Source of the DNA: Solea solea | Lineage: Eukaryota; Chordata; Actinopteri; Pleuronectiformes; Soleidae | NCBI RefSeq assembly: GCF_958295425.1 | Contig: NC_081138.1 | Span: 19,280,886 to 19,344,885, forward strand | Length of the DNA: 64,000 nt | Direction: 5' to 3' | Shown: positions 37,401-51,138 of the stretch, piece after piece | Layout: every line of letters starts with the position of its first letter | Numbering within the stretch: the first letter of the stretch is position 1 | Program-made: the position numbers and the translations under genes | The notes under the pieces: model-generated | What the model was told of the DNA's origin: nothing | The model's input: the letters and a program-made list of their open reading frames with translations, nothing else | Databases searched by the model: none

Positions 37401-38078
37401 AGTCATAGGTTACTATGTCGTCCAAAATCAGTCTAAAAAGTCATAGGTAAGTATGTCGTCCAAAATCAGTCCAAAAAGTCATAGGTTAGTATGTCGTCCA
37501 AAATCTGATAAAAAAGTCATAGGTTAGTATGTCGTCCAAAATCAGTCCAAAAAGTCATAGGTTAGTATGTGGTCCAAAATCAGTCTAAAAAGTCATAGGT
37601 TAGTATGTCGTCCAAAATCAGTCTAAAAAGTCATAGGTTAGTATGTCGTCCAAAATCAGCCAAAAAAGTCATAGGTTAGTATGTCGTCCAAAATCAGTCA
37701 AAAAAGTCATAGGTTAGTATGTGGTCCAAAATCAGTCAAAAAAGTCATGGGTTAGTATGTCGTCCAAAATCAGTCAAAAAAGTCATAGGTTAGTATGTGG
37801 TCCAAAATCAGTCCAAAAAGTCATAGGTTAGTATGTCGTCCAAAATCAGTCAAAAAAGTCATAGGTTAGTATGTGGTCCAAAATCAGTCCAAAAAGTCAT
37901 AGGTTAGTATGTCGTCCAAAATCTGTCAAAAAAGTCATAGGTTAGGATGTTGTCCAAAATCAGTCAAAAAAGTCATAGGTTAGTATGTCGTCCAAAATCA
38001 GTCAAAAAAGTCATAGTATAGTATGTCGTCCAAAGTAACCAAAAAAGTCATAGTATAGTATATAGTCCAAAATGTCAT

Positions 38079-38205
38079 CTAAAATCACACCAACACGTTC
38101 CAACCAGGGCTTGAACACGGGAATTCTTTGTCAAAGGTGAGCGTGTTAACCGCTACACCAACATTGTGGAGAGGTACTGCTGTATGTTGTTCAAAATAGC
38201 ACCAA
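38079..38205 (-). repeat. SINE-head unit 5 (type A)
   Basis: Type A form: ACACGTTCC (lacking AT), CTTGAACACGGG and ACATTGTGG. It is paired with a type B unit 524 bp downstream. Confidence 0.75.
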
Positions 38206-38602
38206 AACATCATAGCATAGTATGTCATGCAAAATCACTCAAAAAGGTCATAGTATAGTATGTCGTCCAAAGTCGGTCAAAAAAGTCATAGTATAGCACG
38301 TCATACATAATGGGTCAAAAAAGTCATAGTATAGCATGGCATCCAAAATCGGTCAAAAAGTCATAGGTTAGTATGTCGTCCAAAATCAGTCAAAAAAGTC
38401 ATAGGTTAGTATGTCGTCCAAAATCAGTCAAAACAGTCATAGGTTAGTATGTGGTCCAAATTCAGTCAAAAAAGTCATAGGTTAGTATGTCGTCCAAAAT
38501 CAGTCCAAAAAGTCATAGGTTAGTATGTCGTCCAAAATCAGTCAAAAAAGTCATAGGTTAGTATGTGGTCCAAAATCAGTCCAAAAAGTCATATTATGTC
38601 GT

Positions 38603-38731
38603 CTAAAATCACACCAACACATGTTCCAACCAGGGCTTGAACATGGGAATTCTTTGTCAAAGGTGAGCGTGTTAACCGCTACACCAACCTTGTGGAGAGG
38701 TACTGCTGTATGTTGTTCTAAATAGCACCAA
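38603..38731 (-). repeat. SINE-head unit 6 (type B)
   Basis: Type B form: preceded by ATATTATGTCGTCTAAAATC, with CTTGAACATGGG and ACCTTGTGG. Confidence 0.75.
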
Positions 38732-39239
38732 AACGTCATAGCATAGTATATCATGCAAAATCACTCAAAAAGGTCATAGTATAGTATGTCGTCCAAAGTC
38801 GGTCAAAAAAGTCATAGTATAGCACGTCATACATAATGGGTCAAAAAAGTCATAGTATAGCATGGCGTCCAAAATCGGTCAAAAAAGTCATAGGTTAGTA
38901 TGTTGTCCAAAATCAGTCCAAAAAGTCATAGGTTAGTATGTCGTCCAAAATCAGTCTAAAAAGTCATAGGTTAGTATGTGGTCCAAAATCAGTCAAAAAA
39001 GTCATAGGTTAGTATGTCGTCCATAATCAGTCAAAAAAGTCATAGGTTAGTATGTGGTCCAAAATCAGTCAAAAAAGTCATAGGTTAGTATGTTGTCCAA
39101 AATCAGTCAAAAAAGTCATAGGTTAGTATGTGGTCCAAAATCAGTCAAAAAAGTCATGGGTTAGTATGTGGTCCAAAATCAGTCAAAAAAGTCATGGGTT
39201 AGTATGTCGTCCAAAATCTGTCCAAAAAGTCATAGGTTA

Positions 39240-42200
39240 GTATGTCGTCCAAAATCAGTCAAAACAGTCATAGGTTAGTATGTCATCCAAAATCAGTCAA
39301 AAAAGTCATAGGTTAGTATGTCGTCCAAAATCAGTGAAAAAAGTCATAGGTTAGTATGTCGTCCAAAATCAGTGAAAAAAGTCATAGGTTAGTATGTGGT
39401 CCAAAATCATCTAAAAAAAGTCATAGGTTAGTATGTGGTCCGAAATCAGTGAAAAAAGTCATAGGTTAGTATGTGGTCCAAAATCAGTCAAAAAAGTCAT
39501 AGGTTAGTATGTGGTCCAAAATCAGTCAAAAAAGTCATAGGTTAGTATGTCGTCCGAAATCGGGAAAAAAAAGTCATAGGTTAGTATGTCGTCCAAAATC
39601 AGTCAAAAAAGTCATAGGTTAGTATGTGGTCCAAAATCAGTCCAAAAAGTCATAGGTTAGTATGTCGTCCAAAATCAGTCCAAAAAGTCATAGGTTAGTA
39701 TGTCGTCCAAAATCAGTCAAAAAAGTCATAGGTTAGTATGTCGTCCAAAATCAGTCCAAAAAGTCATAGGTTAGTATGTGGTCCTAAATCAGTCAAAAAA
39801 GTCATAGGTTAGTATGTCGTCCAAAATCGGTCAAAAAGTCATAGGTTACTATGTCGTCCAAAATCAGTCTAAAAAGTCATAGGTAAGTATGTCGTCCAAA
39901 ATCAGTCCAAAAAGTCATAGGTTAGTATGTCGTCCAAAATCAGTCCAAAAAGTCATAGGTTAGTATGTCGTCCAAAATCTGATAAAAAAGTCATAGGTTA
40001 GTATGTCGTCCAAAATCAGTCCAAAAAGTCATTGGTTAGTATGTCGTCCAAAATCAGTCTAAAAAGTCATAGGTTAGTATGTCGTCCAAAATCGGTCAAA
40101 AAGTCATAGGTTACTATGTCGTCCAAAATCAGCCTAAAAAGTCATAGGTAAGTATGTCGTCCAAAATCGGTCAAAAAGTCATAGGTTACTATGTCGTCCA
40201 AAATCAGCCTAAAAAGTCATAGGTAAGTATGTCGTCCAAAATCAGTCCAAAAAGTCATAGGTTAGTATGTCGTCCAAAATCTGATAAAAAAGTCATAGGT
40301 TAGTATGTCGTCCAAAATCAGTCCAAAAAGTCATAGGTTAGTATGTCGTCCAAAATCAGTCAAAAAAGTCATAGGTTAGTATGTCGTCCAAAATCTGATA
40401 AAAAAGTCATAGGTTAGTATGTCGTCCAAAATCAGTCCAAAAAGTCATAGGTTAGTATGTCGTCCAAAATCAGTCAAAAAAGTCATAGGTTAGTATATCT
40501 TCCAAAATCAGTGAAAAAAGTCATAGTTTAGTATGTCGTCCAAAATCAGTGAAAAAAGTCATAGGTTAGTATGTCGTCCAAAATCAGTGAAAAAAGTCAT
40601 AGGTTAGTATGTGGTCCAAAATCATCTAAAAAAAGTCACAGGTTAGTATGTGGTCCAAAATCAGTGAAAAAAGTCATAGGTTAGTATGTGGTCCAAAATC
40701 ATCTAAAAAAAGTCATAGGTTAGTATGTGGTCCAAAATCAGTCAAAAAAGTCATAGTATAGTATGTCGTCCGAAATCAGTGAAAAAAGTCATAGGTTAGT
40801 ATGTGGTCCAAAATCAGTCAAAAAAGTCATAGGTTAGTATGTGGTCCAAAATCAGTCAAAAAAGTCATAGGTTAGTATGTCGTCCGAAATCGGAAAAAAA
40901 AAGTCATAGGTTAGTATGTCGTCCAAAATCAGTCAAAAAAGTCATAGGTTAGTATGTGGTCCAAGATCAGTCCAAAAAGTCATAGGTTAGTATGTCGTCC
41001 AAAATCAGTCCAAAAAGTCATAGGTTAGTATGTGGTCCTAAATCAGTCAAAAAAGTCATAGGTTAGTATGTCGTCCAAAATCGGTCAAAAAGTCATAGGT
41101 TACTATGTCGTCCAAAATCAGCCTAAAAAGTCATAGGTAAGTATGTCGTCCAAAATCAGTCCAAAAAGTCATAGGTTAGTATGTCGTCCAAAATCTGATA
41201 AAAAAGTCATAGGTTAGTATGTCGTCCAAAATCAGTCCAAAAAGTCATAGGTTAGTATGTCGTCCAAAATCAGTCAAAAAAGTCATAGGTTAGTATGTGG
41301 TCCAAAATCAGTCAAAAAAGTCATGGGTTAGTATGTGGTCCAAAATCAGTCAAAAAAGTCATGGGTTAGTATGTCGTCCAAAATCTGTCCAAAAAGTCAT
41401 AGGTTAGTATGTCGTCCAAAATCAGTCAAAACAGTCATAGGTTAGTATGTCGTCCAAAATCAGTCAAAAAAGTCATAGGTTAGTATGTCGTCCAAAATCA
41501 GTGAAAAAAGTCATAGGTTAGTATGTCGTCCAAAATCAGTGAAAAAAGTCATAGGTTAGTATGTGGTCCAAAATCATCTAAAAAAAGTCATAGGTTAGTA
41601 TGTGGTCCGAAATCAGTGAAAAAAGTCATAGGTTAGTATGTGGTCCAAAATCAGTCAAAAAAGTCATAGGTTAGTATGTGGTCCAAAATCAGTCAAAAAA
41701 GTCATAGGTTAGTATGTCGTCCGAAATCGGGAAAAAAAAGTCATAGGTTAGTATGTCGTCCAAAATCAGTCAAAAAAGTCATAGGTTAGTATGTGGTCCA
41801 AAATCAGTCCAAAAAGTCATAGGTTAGTATGTCGTCCAAAATCAGTCCAAAAAGTCATAGGTTAGTATGTCGTCCAAAATCAGTCAAAAAAGTCATAGGT
41901 TAGTATGTCGTCCAAAATCAGTCCAAAAAGTCATAGGTTAGTATGTGGTCCTAAATCAGTCAAAAAAGTCATAGGTTAGTATGTCGTCCAAAATCGGTCA
42001 AAAAGTCATAGGTTACTATGTCGTCCAAAATCAGTCTAAAAAGTCATAGGTAAGTATGTCGTCCAAAATCAGTGAAAAAAGTCATAGGTTAGTATGTCGT
42101 CCAAAATCAGTCCAAAAAGTCATAGGTTAGTATGTCGTCCAAAATCTGATAAAAAAGTCATAGGTTAGTATGTCGTCCAAAATCAGTCCAAAAAGTCATT

Positions 42201-43400
42201 GGTTAGTATGTCGTCCAAAATCAGTCTAAAAAGTCATAGGTTAGTATGTCGTCCAAAATCAGTCCAAAAAGTCATAGGTTAGTATGTGGTCCTAAATCAG
42301 TCAAAAAAGTCATAGGTTAGTATGTCGTCCAAAATCGGTCAAAAAGTCATAGGTTACTATGTCGTCCAAAATCAGCCTAAAAAGTCATAGGTAAGTATGT
42401 CGTCCAAAATCAGTCCAAAAAGTCATAGGTTAGTATGTCGTCCAAAATCTGATAAAAAAGTCATAGGTTAGTATGTCGTCCAAAATCAGTCCAAAAAGTC
42501 ATAGGTTAGTATGTCGTCCAAAATCAGTCAAAAAAGTCATAGGTTAGTATATCTTCCAAAATCAGTGAAAAAAGTCATAGTTTAGTATGTCGTCCAAAAT
42601 CAGTGAAAAAAGTCATAGGTTAGTATGTCGTCCAAAATCAGTGAAAAAAGTCATAGGTTAGTATGTGGTCCAAAATCATCTAAAAAAAGTCACAGGTTAG
42701 TATGTGGTCCAAAATCAGTGAAAAAAGTCATAGGTTAGTATGTGGTCCAAAATCATCTAAAAAAAGTCATAGGTTAGTATGTGGTCCAAAATCAGTCAAA
42801 AAAGTCATAGTATAGTATGTCGTCCGAAATCAGTGAAAAAAGTCATAGGTTAGTATGTGGTCCAAAATCAGTCAAAAAAGTCATAGGTTAGTATGTGGTC
42901 CAAAATCAGTCAAAAAAGTCATAGGTTAGTATGTCGTCCGAAATCGGAAAAAAAAAGTCATAGGTTAGTATGTCGTCCAAAATCAGTCAAAAAAGTCATA
43001 GGTTAGTATGTGGTCCAAGATCAGTCCAAAAAGTCATAGGTTAGTATGTCGTCCAAAATCAGTCCAAAAAGTCATAGGTTAGTATGTGGTCCTAAATCAG
43101 TCAAAAAAGTCATAGGTTAGTATGTCGTCCAAAATCGGTCAAAAAGTCATAGGTTACTATGTCGTCCAAAATCAGCCTAAAAAGTCATAGGTAAGTATGT
43201 CGTCCAAAATCAGTCCAAAAAGTCATAGGTTAGTATGTCGTCCAAAATCTGATAAAAAAGTCATAGGTTAGTATGTCGTCCAAAATCAGTCCAAAAAGTC
43301 ATAGGTTAGTATGTCGTCCAAAATCAGTCTAAAAAGTCATAGGTTAGTATGTCCTCCAAAATCAGTGAAAAAAGTCATAGGTTAGTATGTCGTCCAAAAT
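39240..43400. repeat. Tandem higher-order unit of about 2.05-2.17 kb
   Basis: The unique TATATCTTCC monomer occurs at 40495 and 42549 (2,054 bp apart), and the unusual CGGGAAAAAAAAG monomer at 39561 and 41728 (2,167 bp apart). The difference of 113 bp is close to three monomers, so the two copies differ by a small monomer-number indel. Confidence 0.75.
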
Positions 43401-46400
43401 CAGTGAAAAAAGTCATAGGTTAGTATGTCGTCCAAAATCAGTGAAAAAAGTCATAGGTTAGTATGTGGTCCAAAATCATCTAAAAAAAAGTCATAGGTTA
43501 GTATGTGGTCCAAAATCAGTGAAAAAAGTCATAGGTTAGTATGTGGTCCAAAATCATCTAAAAAAAGTCATAGGTTAGTATGTGGTCCAAAATCAGTCAA
43601 AAAAGTCATAGTATAGTATGTCGTCCGAAATCAGTGAAAAAAGTCATAGGTTAGTATGTGGTCCAAAATCAGTCAAAAAAGTCATAGGTTAGTATGTGGT
43701 CCAAAATCAGTCAAAAAAGTCATAGGTTAGTATGTCGTCCGAAATCGGAAAAAAAAAGTCATAGGTTAGTATGTCGTCCAAAATCAGTCAAAAAAGTCAT
43801 AGGTTAGTATGTGGTCCAAAATCAGTCCAAAAAGTCATAGGTTAGTATGTCGTCCAAAATCAGTCCAAAAAGTCATAGGTTAGTATGTCGTCCAAAATCA
43901 GTCCAAAAAGTCATAGGTTAGTATGTGGTCCTAAATCAGTCAAAAAAGTCATAGGTTAGTATGTCGTCCAAAATCGGTCAAAAAGTCATAGGTTACTATG
44001 TCGTCCAAAATCAGTCTAAAAAGTCATAGGTAAGTATGTCGTCCAAAATCAGTCCAAAAAGTCATAGGTTAGTATGTCGTCCAAAATCAGTCCAAAAAGT
44101 CATAGGTTAGTATGTCGTCCAAAATCTGATAAAAAAGTCATAGGTTAGTATGTCGTCCAAAATCAGTCCAAAAAGTCATTGGTTAGTATGTCGTCCAAAA
44201 TCAGTCTAAAAAGTCATAGGTTAGTATGTCGTCCAAAATCAGTCCAAAAAGTCATAGGTTAGTATGTGGTCCTAAATCAGTCAAAAAAGTCATAGGTTAG
44301 TATGTCGTCCAAAATCGGTCAAAAAGTCATAGGTTACTATGTCGTCCAAAATCAGCCTAAAAAGTCATAGGTAAGTATGTCGTCCAAAATCAGTCCAAAA
44401 AGTCATAGGTTAGTATGTCGTCCAAAATCTGATAAAAAAGTCATAGGTTAGTATGTCGTCCAAAATCAGTCCAAAAAGTCATAGGTTAGTATGTCGTCCA
44501 AAATCAGTCAAAAAAGTCATAGGTTAGTATGTCGTCCAAAATCAGTGAAAAAAGTCATAGGTTAGTATGTCGTCCAAAATCAGTGAAAAAAGTCATAGGT
44601 TAGTATGTCGTCCAAAATCAGTGAAAAAAGTCATAGGTTAGTATGTGGTCCAAAATCATCTAAAAAAAGTCACAGGTTAGTATGTGGTCCAAAATCAGTG
44701 AAACAAGTCATAGGGTAGTATGTGGTCCAAAATCATCTAAAAAAAGTCATAGGTTAGTATGTGGTCCAAAATCAGTCAAAAAAGTCATAGTATAGTATGT
44801 CGTCCGAAATCAGTGAAAAAAGTCATAGGTTAGTATGTGGTCCAAAATCAGTCAAAAAAGTCATAGGTTAGTATGTGGTCCAAAATCAGTCAAAAAAGTC
44901 ATAGGTTAGTATGTCGTCCGAAATCGGAAAAAAAAAGTCATAGGTTAGTATGTCGTCCAAAATCAGTCAAAAAAGTCATAGGTTAGTATGTGGTCCAAGA
45001 TCAGTCCAAAAAGTCATAGGTTAGTATGTCGTCCAAAATCAGTCCAAAAAGTCATAGGTTAGTATGTGGTCCTAAATCAGTCAAAAAAGTCATAGGTTAG
45101 TATGTCGTCCAAAATCGGTCAAAAAGTCATAGGTTACTATGTCGTCCAAAATCAGTCAAAAAAGTCATAGGTTAGTATGTCGTCCAAAATCAGTCCAAAA
45201 AGTCATAGGTTAGTATGTGGTCCTAAATCAGTCAAAAAAGTCATAGGTTAGTATGTCGTCCAAAATCGGTCAAAAAGTCATAGGTTACTATGTCGTCCAA
45301 AATCAGTCTAAAAAGTCATAGGTAAGTATGTCGTCCAAAATCAGTCCAAAAAGTCATAGGTTAGTATGTCGTCCAAAATCAGTCCAAAAAGTCATAGGTT
45401 AGTATGTCGTCCAAAATCTGATAAAAAAGTCATAGGTTAGTATGTCGTCCAAAATCAGTCCAAAAAGTCATTGGTTAGTATGTCGTCCAAAATCAGTCTA
45501 AAAAGTCATAGGTTAGTATGTCGTCCAAAATCAGTCCAAAAAGTCATAGGTTAGTATGTGGTCCTAAATCAGTCAAAAAAGTCATAGGTTAGTATGTCGT
45601 CCAAAATCGGTCAAAAAGTCATAGGTTACTATGTCGTCCAAAATCAGCCTAAAAAGTCATAGGTAAGTATGTCGTCCAAAATCAGTCCAAAAAGTCATAG
45701 GTTAGTATGTCGTCCAAAATCTGATAAAAAAGTCATAGGTTAGTATGTCGTCCAAAATCAGTCCAAAAAGTCATAGGTTAGTATGTCGTCCAAAATCAGT
45801 CAAAAAAGTCATAGGTTAGTATGTCGTCCAAAATCGGTGAAAAAAGTCATAGGTTAGTATGTCGTCCAAAATCAGTGAAAAAAGTCATAGGTTAGTATGT
45901 CGTCCAAAATCAGTGAAAAAAGTCATAGGTTAGTATGTGGTCCAAAATCATCTAAAAAAAGTCACAGGTTAGTATGTGGTCCAAAATCAGTGAAACAAGT
46001 CATAGGGTAGTATGTGGTCCAAAATCATCTAAAAAAAGTCATAGGTTAGTATGTGGTCCAAAATCAGTCAAAAAAGTCATAGTATAGTATGTCGTCCGAA
46101 ATCAGTGAAAAAAGTCATAGGTTAGTATGTGGTCCAAAATCAGTCAAAAAAGTCATAGGTTAGTATGTGGTCCAAAATCAGTCAAAAAAGTCATAGGTTA
46201 GTATGTCGTCCGAAATCGGAAAAAAAAAGTCATAGGTTAGTATGTCGTCCAAAATCAGTCAAAAAAGTCATAGGTTAGTATGTGGTCCAAGATCAGTCCA
46301 AAAAGTCATAGGTTAGTATGTCGTCCAAAATCAGTCCAAAAAGTCATAGGTTAGTATGTGGTCCTAAATCAGTCAAAAAAGTCATAGGTTAGTATGTCGT

Positions 46401-49400
46401 CCAAAATCGGTCAAAAAGTCATAGGTTACTATGTCGTCCAAAATCAGCCTAAAAAGTCATAGGTAAGTATGTCGTCCAAAATCTGATAAAAAAGTCATAG
46501 GTTAGTATGTCGTCCAAAATCAGTCCAAAAAGTCATAGGTTAGTATGTCGTCCAAAATCAGTCTAAAAAGTCATAGGTTAGTATGTCCTCCAAAATCAGT
46601 GAAAAAAGTCATAGGTTAGTATGTCGTCCAAAATCAGTGAAAAAAGTCATAGGTTAGTATGTCGTCCAAAATCAGTGAAAAAAGTCATAGGTTAGTATGT
46701 GGTCAAAAATCATCTAAAAAAAGTCATAGGTTAGTATGTGGTCCAAAATCAGTGAAAAAAGTCATAGGTTAGTATGTGGTCCAAAATCATCTAAAAAAAG
46801 TCATAGGTTAGTATGTGGTCCAAAATCAGTCAAAAAAGTCATAGTATAGTATGTCGTCCGAAATCAATGAAAAAAGTCATAGGTTAGTATGTGGTCCAAA
46901 ATCAGTCAAAAAAGTCATAGGTTAGTATGTGGTCCAAAATCAGTCAAAAAAGTCATAGGTTAGTATGTCGTCCGAAATCGGAAAAAAAAAGTCATAGGTT
47001 AGTATGTCGTCCAAAATCAGTCAAAAAAGTCATAGGTTAGTATGTGGTCCAAAATCAGTCCAAAAAGTCATAGGTTAGTATGTCGTCCAAAATCAGTCAA
47101 AAAAGTCATAGGTTAGTATGTCGTCCAAAATCAGTCCAAAAAGTCATAGGTTAGTATGTGGTCCTAAATCAGTCAAAAAAGTCATAGGTTAGTATGTCGT
47201 CCAAAATCGGTCAAAAAGTCATAGGTTACTATGTCGTCCAAAATCAGTCTAAAAAGTCATAGGTAAGTATGTCGTCCAAAATCAGTCCAAAAAGTCATAG
47301 GTTAGTATGTCGTCCAAAATCAGTCCAAAAAGTCATAGGTTAGTATGTCGTCCAAAATCTGATAAAAAAGTCATAGGTTAGTATGTCGTCCAAAATCAGT
47401 CCAAAAAGTCATTGGTTAGTATGTCGTCCAAAATCAGTCTAAAAAGTCATAGGTTAGTATGTCGTCCAAAATCAGTCTAAAAAGTCATAGGTTAGTATGT
47501 CGTCCAAAATCAGTCCAAAAAGTCATAGGTTAGTATGTGGTCCTAAATCAGTCAAAAAAGTCATAGGTTAGTATGTCGTCCAAAATCGGTCAAAAAGTCA
47601 TAGGTTACTATGTCGTCCAAAATCAGCCTAAAAAGTCATAGGTAAGTATGTCGTCCAAAATCAGTCCAAAAAGTCATAGGTTAGTATGTCGTCCAAAATC
47701 TGATAAAAAAGTCATAGGTTAGTATGTCGTCCAAAATCAGTCCAAAAAGTCATAGGTTAGTATGTCGTCCAAAATCAGTCAAAAAAGTCATAGGTTAGTA
47801 TGTCGTCCAAAATCAGTGAAAAAAGTCATAGGTTAGTATGTCGTCCAAAATCAGTGAAAAAAGTCATAGGTTAGTATGTCGTCCAAAATCAGTGAAAAAA
47901 GTCATAGGTTAGTATGTGGTCCAAAATCATCTAAAAAAAGTCACAGGTTAGTATGTGGTCCAAAATCAGTGAAACAAGTCATAGGTTAGTATGTGGTCCA
48001 AAATCATCTAAAAAAAGTCATAGGTTAGTATGTGGTCCAAAATCAGTCAAAAAAGTCATAGTATGTCGTCCGAAATCAGTGAAAAAAGTCATAGGTTAGT
48101 ATGTGGTCCAAAATCAGTCAAAAAAGTCATAGGTTAGTATGTGGTCCAAAATCAGTCAAAAAAGTCATAGGTTAGTATGTCGTCCGAAATCGGAAAAAAA
48201 AAGTCATAGGTTAGTATGTCGTCCAAAATCAGTCAAAAAAGTCATAGGTTAGTATGTGGTCCAAGATCAGTCCAAAAAGTCATAGGTTAGTATGTCGTCC
48301 AAAATCAGTCCAAAAAGTCATAGGTTAGTATGTGGTCCTAAATCAGTCAAAAAAGTCATAGGTTAGTATGTCGTCCAAAATCTGTCAAAAAAGTCATAGG
48401 TTAGTATGTCGTCCATAATCAGTCCAAAAAGTCATAGGTTAGTATGTCGTCCAAAATCAGTCCAAAAAGTCATAGGTTAGTATGTCGTCCAAAATCAGTC
48501 AAAAAAGTCATAGGTTAGTATGTCGTCCAAAATCAGTGAAAAAAGTCATAGGTTAGTATGTCGTCCAAAATCAGTGAAAAAAGTCATAGGTTAGCATGTC
48601 GTCCAAAATCAGTGAAAAAAGTCATAGGTTAGTATGTGGTCCAAAATCATCTAAAAAAAGTCATAGGTTAGTATGTGGTCCAAAATCAGTGAAAAAAGTC
48701 ATAGGTTAGTATGTGGTCCAAAATCATCTAAAAAAAGTCATAGGTTAGTATGTGGTCCAAAATCAGTCAAAAAAGTCATAGGTTAGTATGTGGTCCAAAA
48801 TCAGTCAAAAAAGTCATAGGTTAGTATGTCGTCCGAAATCGAAAAAAAAGTCATAGGTTAGTATGTCGTCCAAAATCAGTCAAAAAAGTCATAGGTTAGT
48901 ATGTGGTCCAAAATCAGTCCAAAAAGTCATAAGTTAGTATGTCGTCCAAAATCAGTCAAAAAAGTCATAGGTTAGTATGTCGTCCAAAATCAGTCCAAAA
49001 AGTCATAGGTTAGTATGTGGTCCTAAATCAGTCAAAAAAGTCATAGGTTAGTATGTCGTCCAAATCGGTCAAAAAGTCATAGGTTACTATGTCGTCCAAA
49101 ATCAGTCTAAAAAGTCATAGGTAAGTATGTCGTCCAAAATCAGTCCAAAAAGTCATAGGTTAGTATGTCGTCCAAAATCTGATAAAAAAGTCATAGGTTA
49201 GTATGTCGTCCAAAATCAGTCCAAAAAGTCATAGGTTAGTATGTGGTCCAAAATCAGTCTAAAAAGTCATAGGTTAGTATGTCGTCCAAAATCAGTCTAA
49301 AAAGTCATAGGTTAGTATGTCGTCCAAAATCAGCCAAAAAGTCATAGGTTAGTATGTCGTCCAAAATCAGTCAAAAAAGTCATAGGTTAGTATGTGGTCC

Positions 49401-49751
49401 AAAATCAGTCAAAAAAGTCATGGGTTAGTATGTGGTCCAAAATCAGTCAAAAAAGTCATAGGTTAGTATGTCGTCCAAAATCAGTCCAAAAAGTCATAGG
49501 TTTGTATGTCGTCCAAAATCAGTCAAAAAAGTCATAGGTTAGTATGTGGTCCAAAATCAGTCCAAAAAGTCATAGGTTAGTATGTCGTCCAAAATCTGTC
49601 AAAAAAGTCATAGGTTAGGATGTTGTCCAAAATCAGTCAAAAAAGTCATAGGTTAGTATGTCGTCCAAAATCAGTCAAAAAAGTCATAGTATAGTATGTC
49701 GTCCAAAGTAACCAAAAAAGTCATAGTATAGTATATAGTCCAAAATGTCAT

Positions 49752-49878
49752 CTAAAATCACACCAACACGTTCCAACCAGGGCTTGAACACGGGAATTCT
49801 TTGTCAAAGGTGAGCGTGTTAACCGCTACACCAACATTGTGGAGATGTACTGCTGTATGTTGTTCAAAATAGCACCAA
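49752..49878 (-). repeat. SINE-head unit 7 (type A)
   Basis: Type A copy in the right large duplicate, 524 bp before its type B partner. Confidence 0.75.
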
Positions 49879-50275
49879 AACATCATAGCATAGTATGTCA
49901 TGCAAAATCACTCAAAAAGGTCATAGTATAGTATGTCGTCCAAAGTCGGTCAAAAAAGTCATAGTATAGCACGTCATACATAATGGGTCAAAAAAGTCAT
50001 AGTATAGCATGGCATCCAAAATCGGTCAAAAAGTCATAGGTTAGTATGTCGTCCAAAATCAGTCAAAAAAGTCATAGGTTAGTATGTCGTCCAAAATCAG
50101 TCAAAACAGTCATAGGTTAGTATGTGGTCCAAATTCAGTCAAAAAAGTCATAGGTTAGTATGTCGTCCAAAATCAGTCCAAAAAGTCATAGGTTAGTATG
50201 TCGTCCAAAATCAGTCAAAAAAGTCATAGGTTAGTATGTGGTCCAAAATCAGTCCAAAAAGTCATATTATGTCGT

Positions 50276-50404
50276 CTAAAATCACACCAACACATGTTCC
50301 AACCAGGGCTTGAACATGGGAATTCTTTGTCAAAGGTGAGCGTGTTAACCGCTACACCAACCTTGTGGAGAGGTACTGCTGTATGTTGTTCTAAATAGCA
50401 CCAA
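50276..50404 (-). repeat. SINE-head unit 8 (type B)
   Basis: Type B copy, apparently identical to unit 6 over the whole unit at an offset of 11,673 bp. Confidence 0.75.
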
Positions 50405-51009
50405 AACGTCATAGCATAGTATATCATGCAAAATCACTCAAAAAGGTCATAGTATAGTATGTCGTCCAAAGTCGGTCAAAAAAGTCATAGTATAGCACGT
50501 CATACATAATGGGTCAAAAAAGTCATAGTATAGCATGGCGTCCAAAATCGGTCAAAAAAGTCATAGGTTAGTATGTTGTCCAAAATCAGTCCAAAAAGTC
50601 ATAGGTTAGTATGTCGTCCAAAATCAGTCTAAAAAGTCATAGGTTAGTATGTGGTCCAAAATCAGTCAAAAAAGTCATAGGTTAGTATGTCGTCCATAAT
50701 CAGTCAAAAAAGTCATAGGTTAGTATGTGGTCCAAAATCAGTCAAAAAAGTCATAGGTTAGTATGTTGTCCAAAATCAGTCAAAAAAGTCATAGGTTAGT
50801 ATGTGGTCCAAAATCAGTCAAAAAAGTCATGGGTTAGTATGTGGTCCAAAATCAGTCAAAAAAGTCATGGGTTAGTATGTCGTCCAAAATCTGTCCAAAA
50901 AGTCATAGGTTAGTATGTCGTCCAAAATCAGTCAAAACAGTCATAGGTTAGTATGTGGTCCAAATTCAGTCAAAAAAGTCATAGGTTAGTATATAGTCCA
51001 AAATGTCGT

Positions 51010-51138
51010 CTAAAATCACACCAACACATGTTCCAACCAGGGATTGAACACGGGTATTCTTTGTCAAAGGTGAGCGTGTTAACCGCTACACCAACCTTGT
51101 GGAGAGGTATTGCTGTATGTTGTTCTAAATAGCACCAA
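51010..51138 (-). repeat. SINE-head unit 9
   Basis: Unpaired copy with private changes (GGGATTGAACACGGGTATTC, GAGGTATTGC), so it has evolved separately from the A/B pairs. Confidence 0.75.

Larger units (their letters stand above)
36661..39281. repeat. Left copy of a large near-identical satellite duplication
   Basis: Collinear with 48338-50954 at an offset of 11,673-11,677 bp, including the SINE-head pair and the rare GTCCAAAGTAACC and CATACATAATGGG monomers. The copies diverge just after the AAAACAGTCATAGG monomer. The left boundary is a minimum; similarity with small indels continues further left. Confidence 0.8.
48338..50954. repeat. Right copy of the large satellite duplication
   Basis: Partner of 36661-39281. 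Single-base differences (for example GGAGATGTAC for GGAGAGGTAC near 49845) and 1-2-bp indels show that they are separate but very recent copies. Confidence 0.8.

Noticed and set aside
38551..38754. Minus-strand open frame of 67 codons repeated at 38.6, 50.2 and 53.5 kb
   Set aside because: It is the reverse strand of the type B SINE-head unit plus satellite. Recurrence comes from duplication of the DNA, not from coding constraint.
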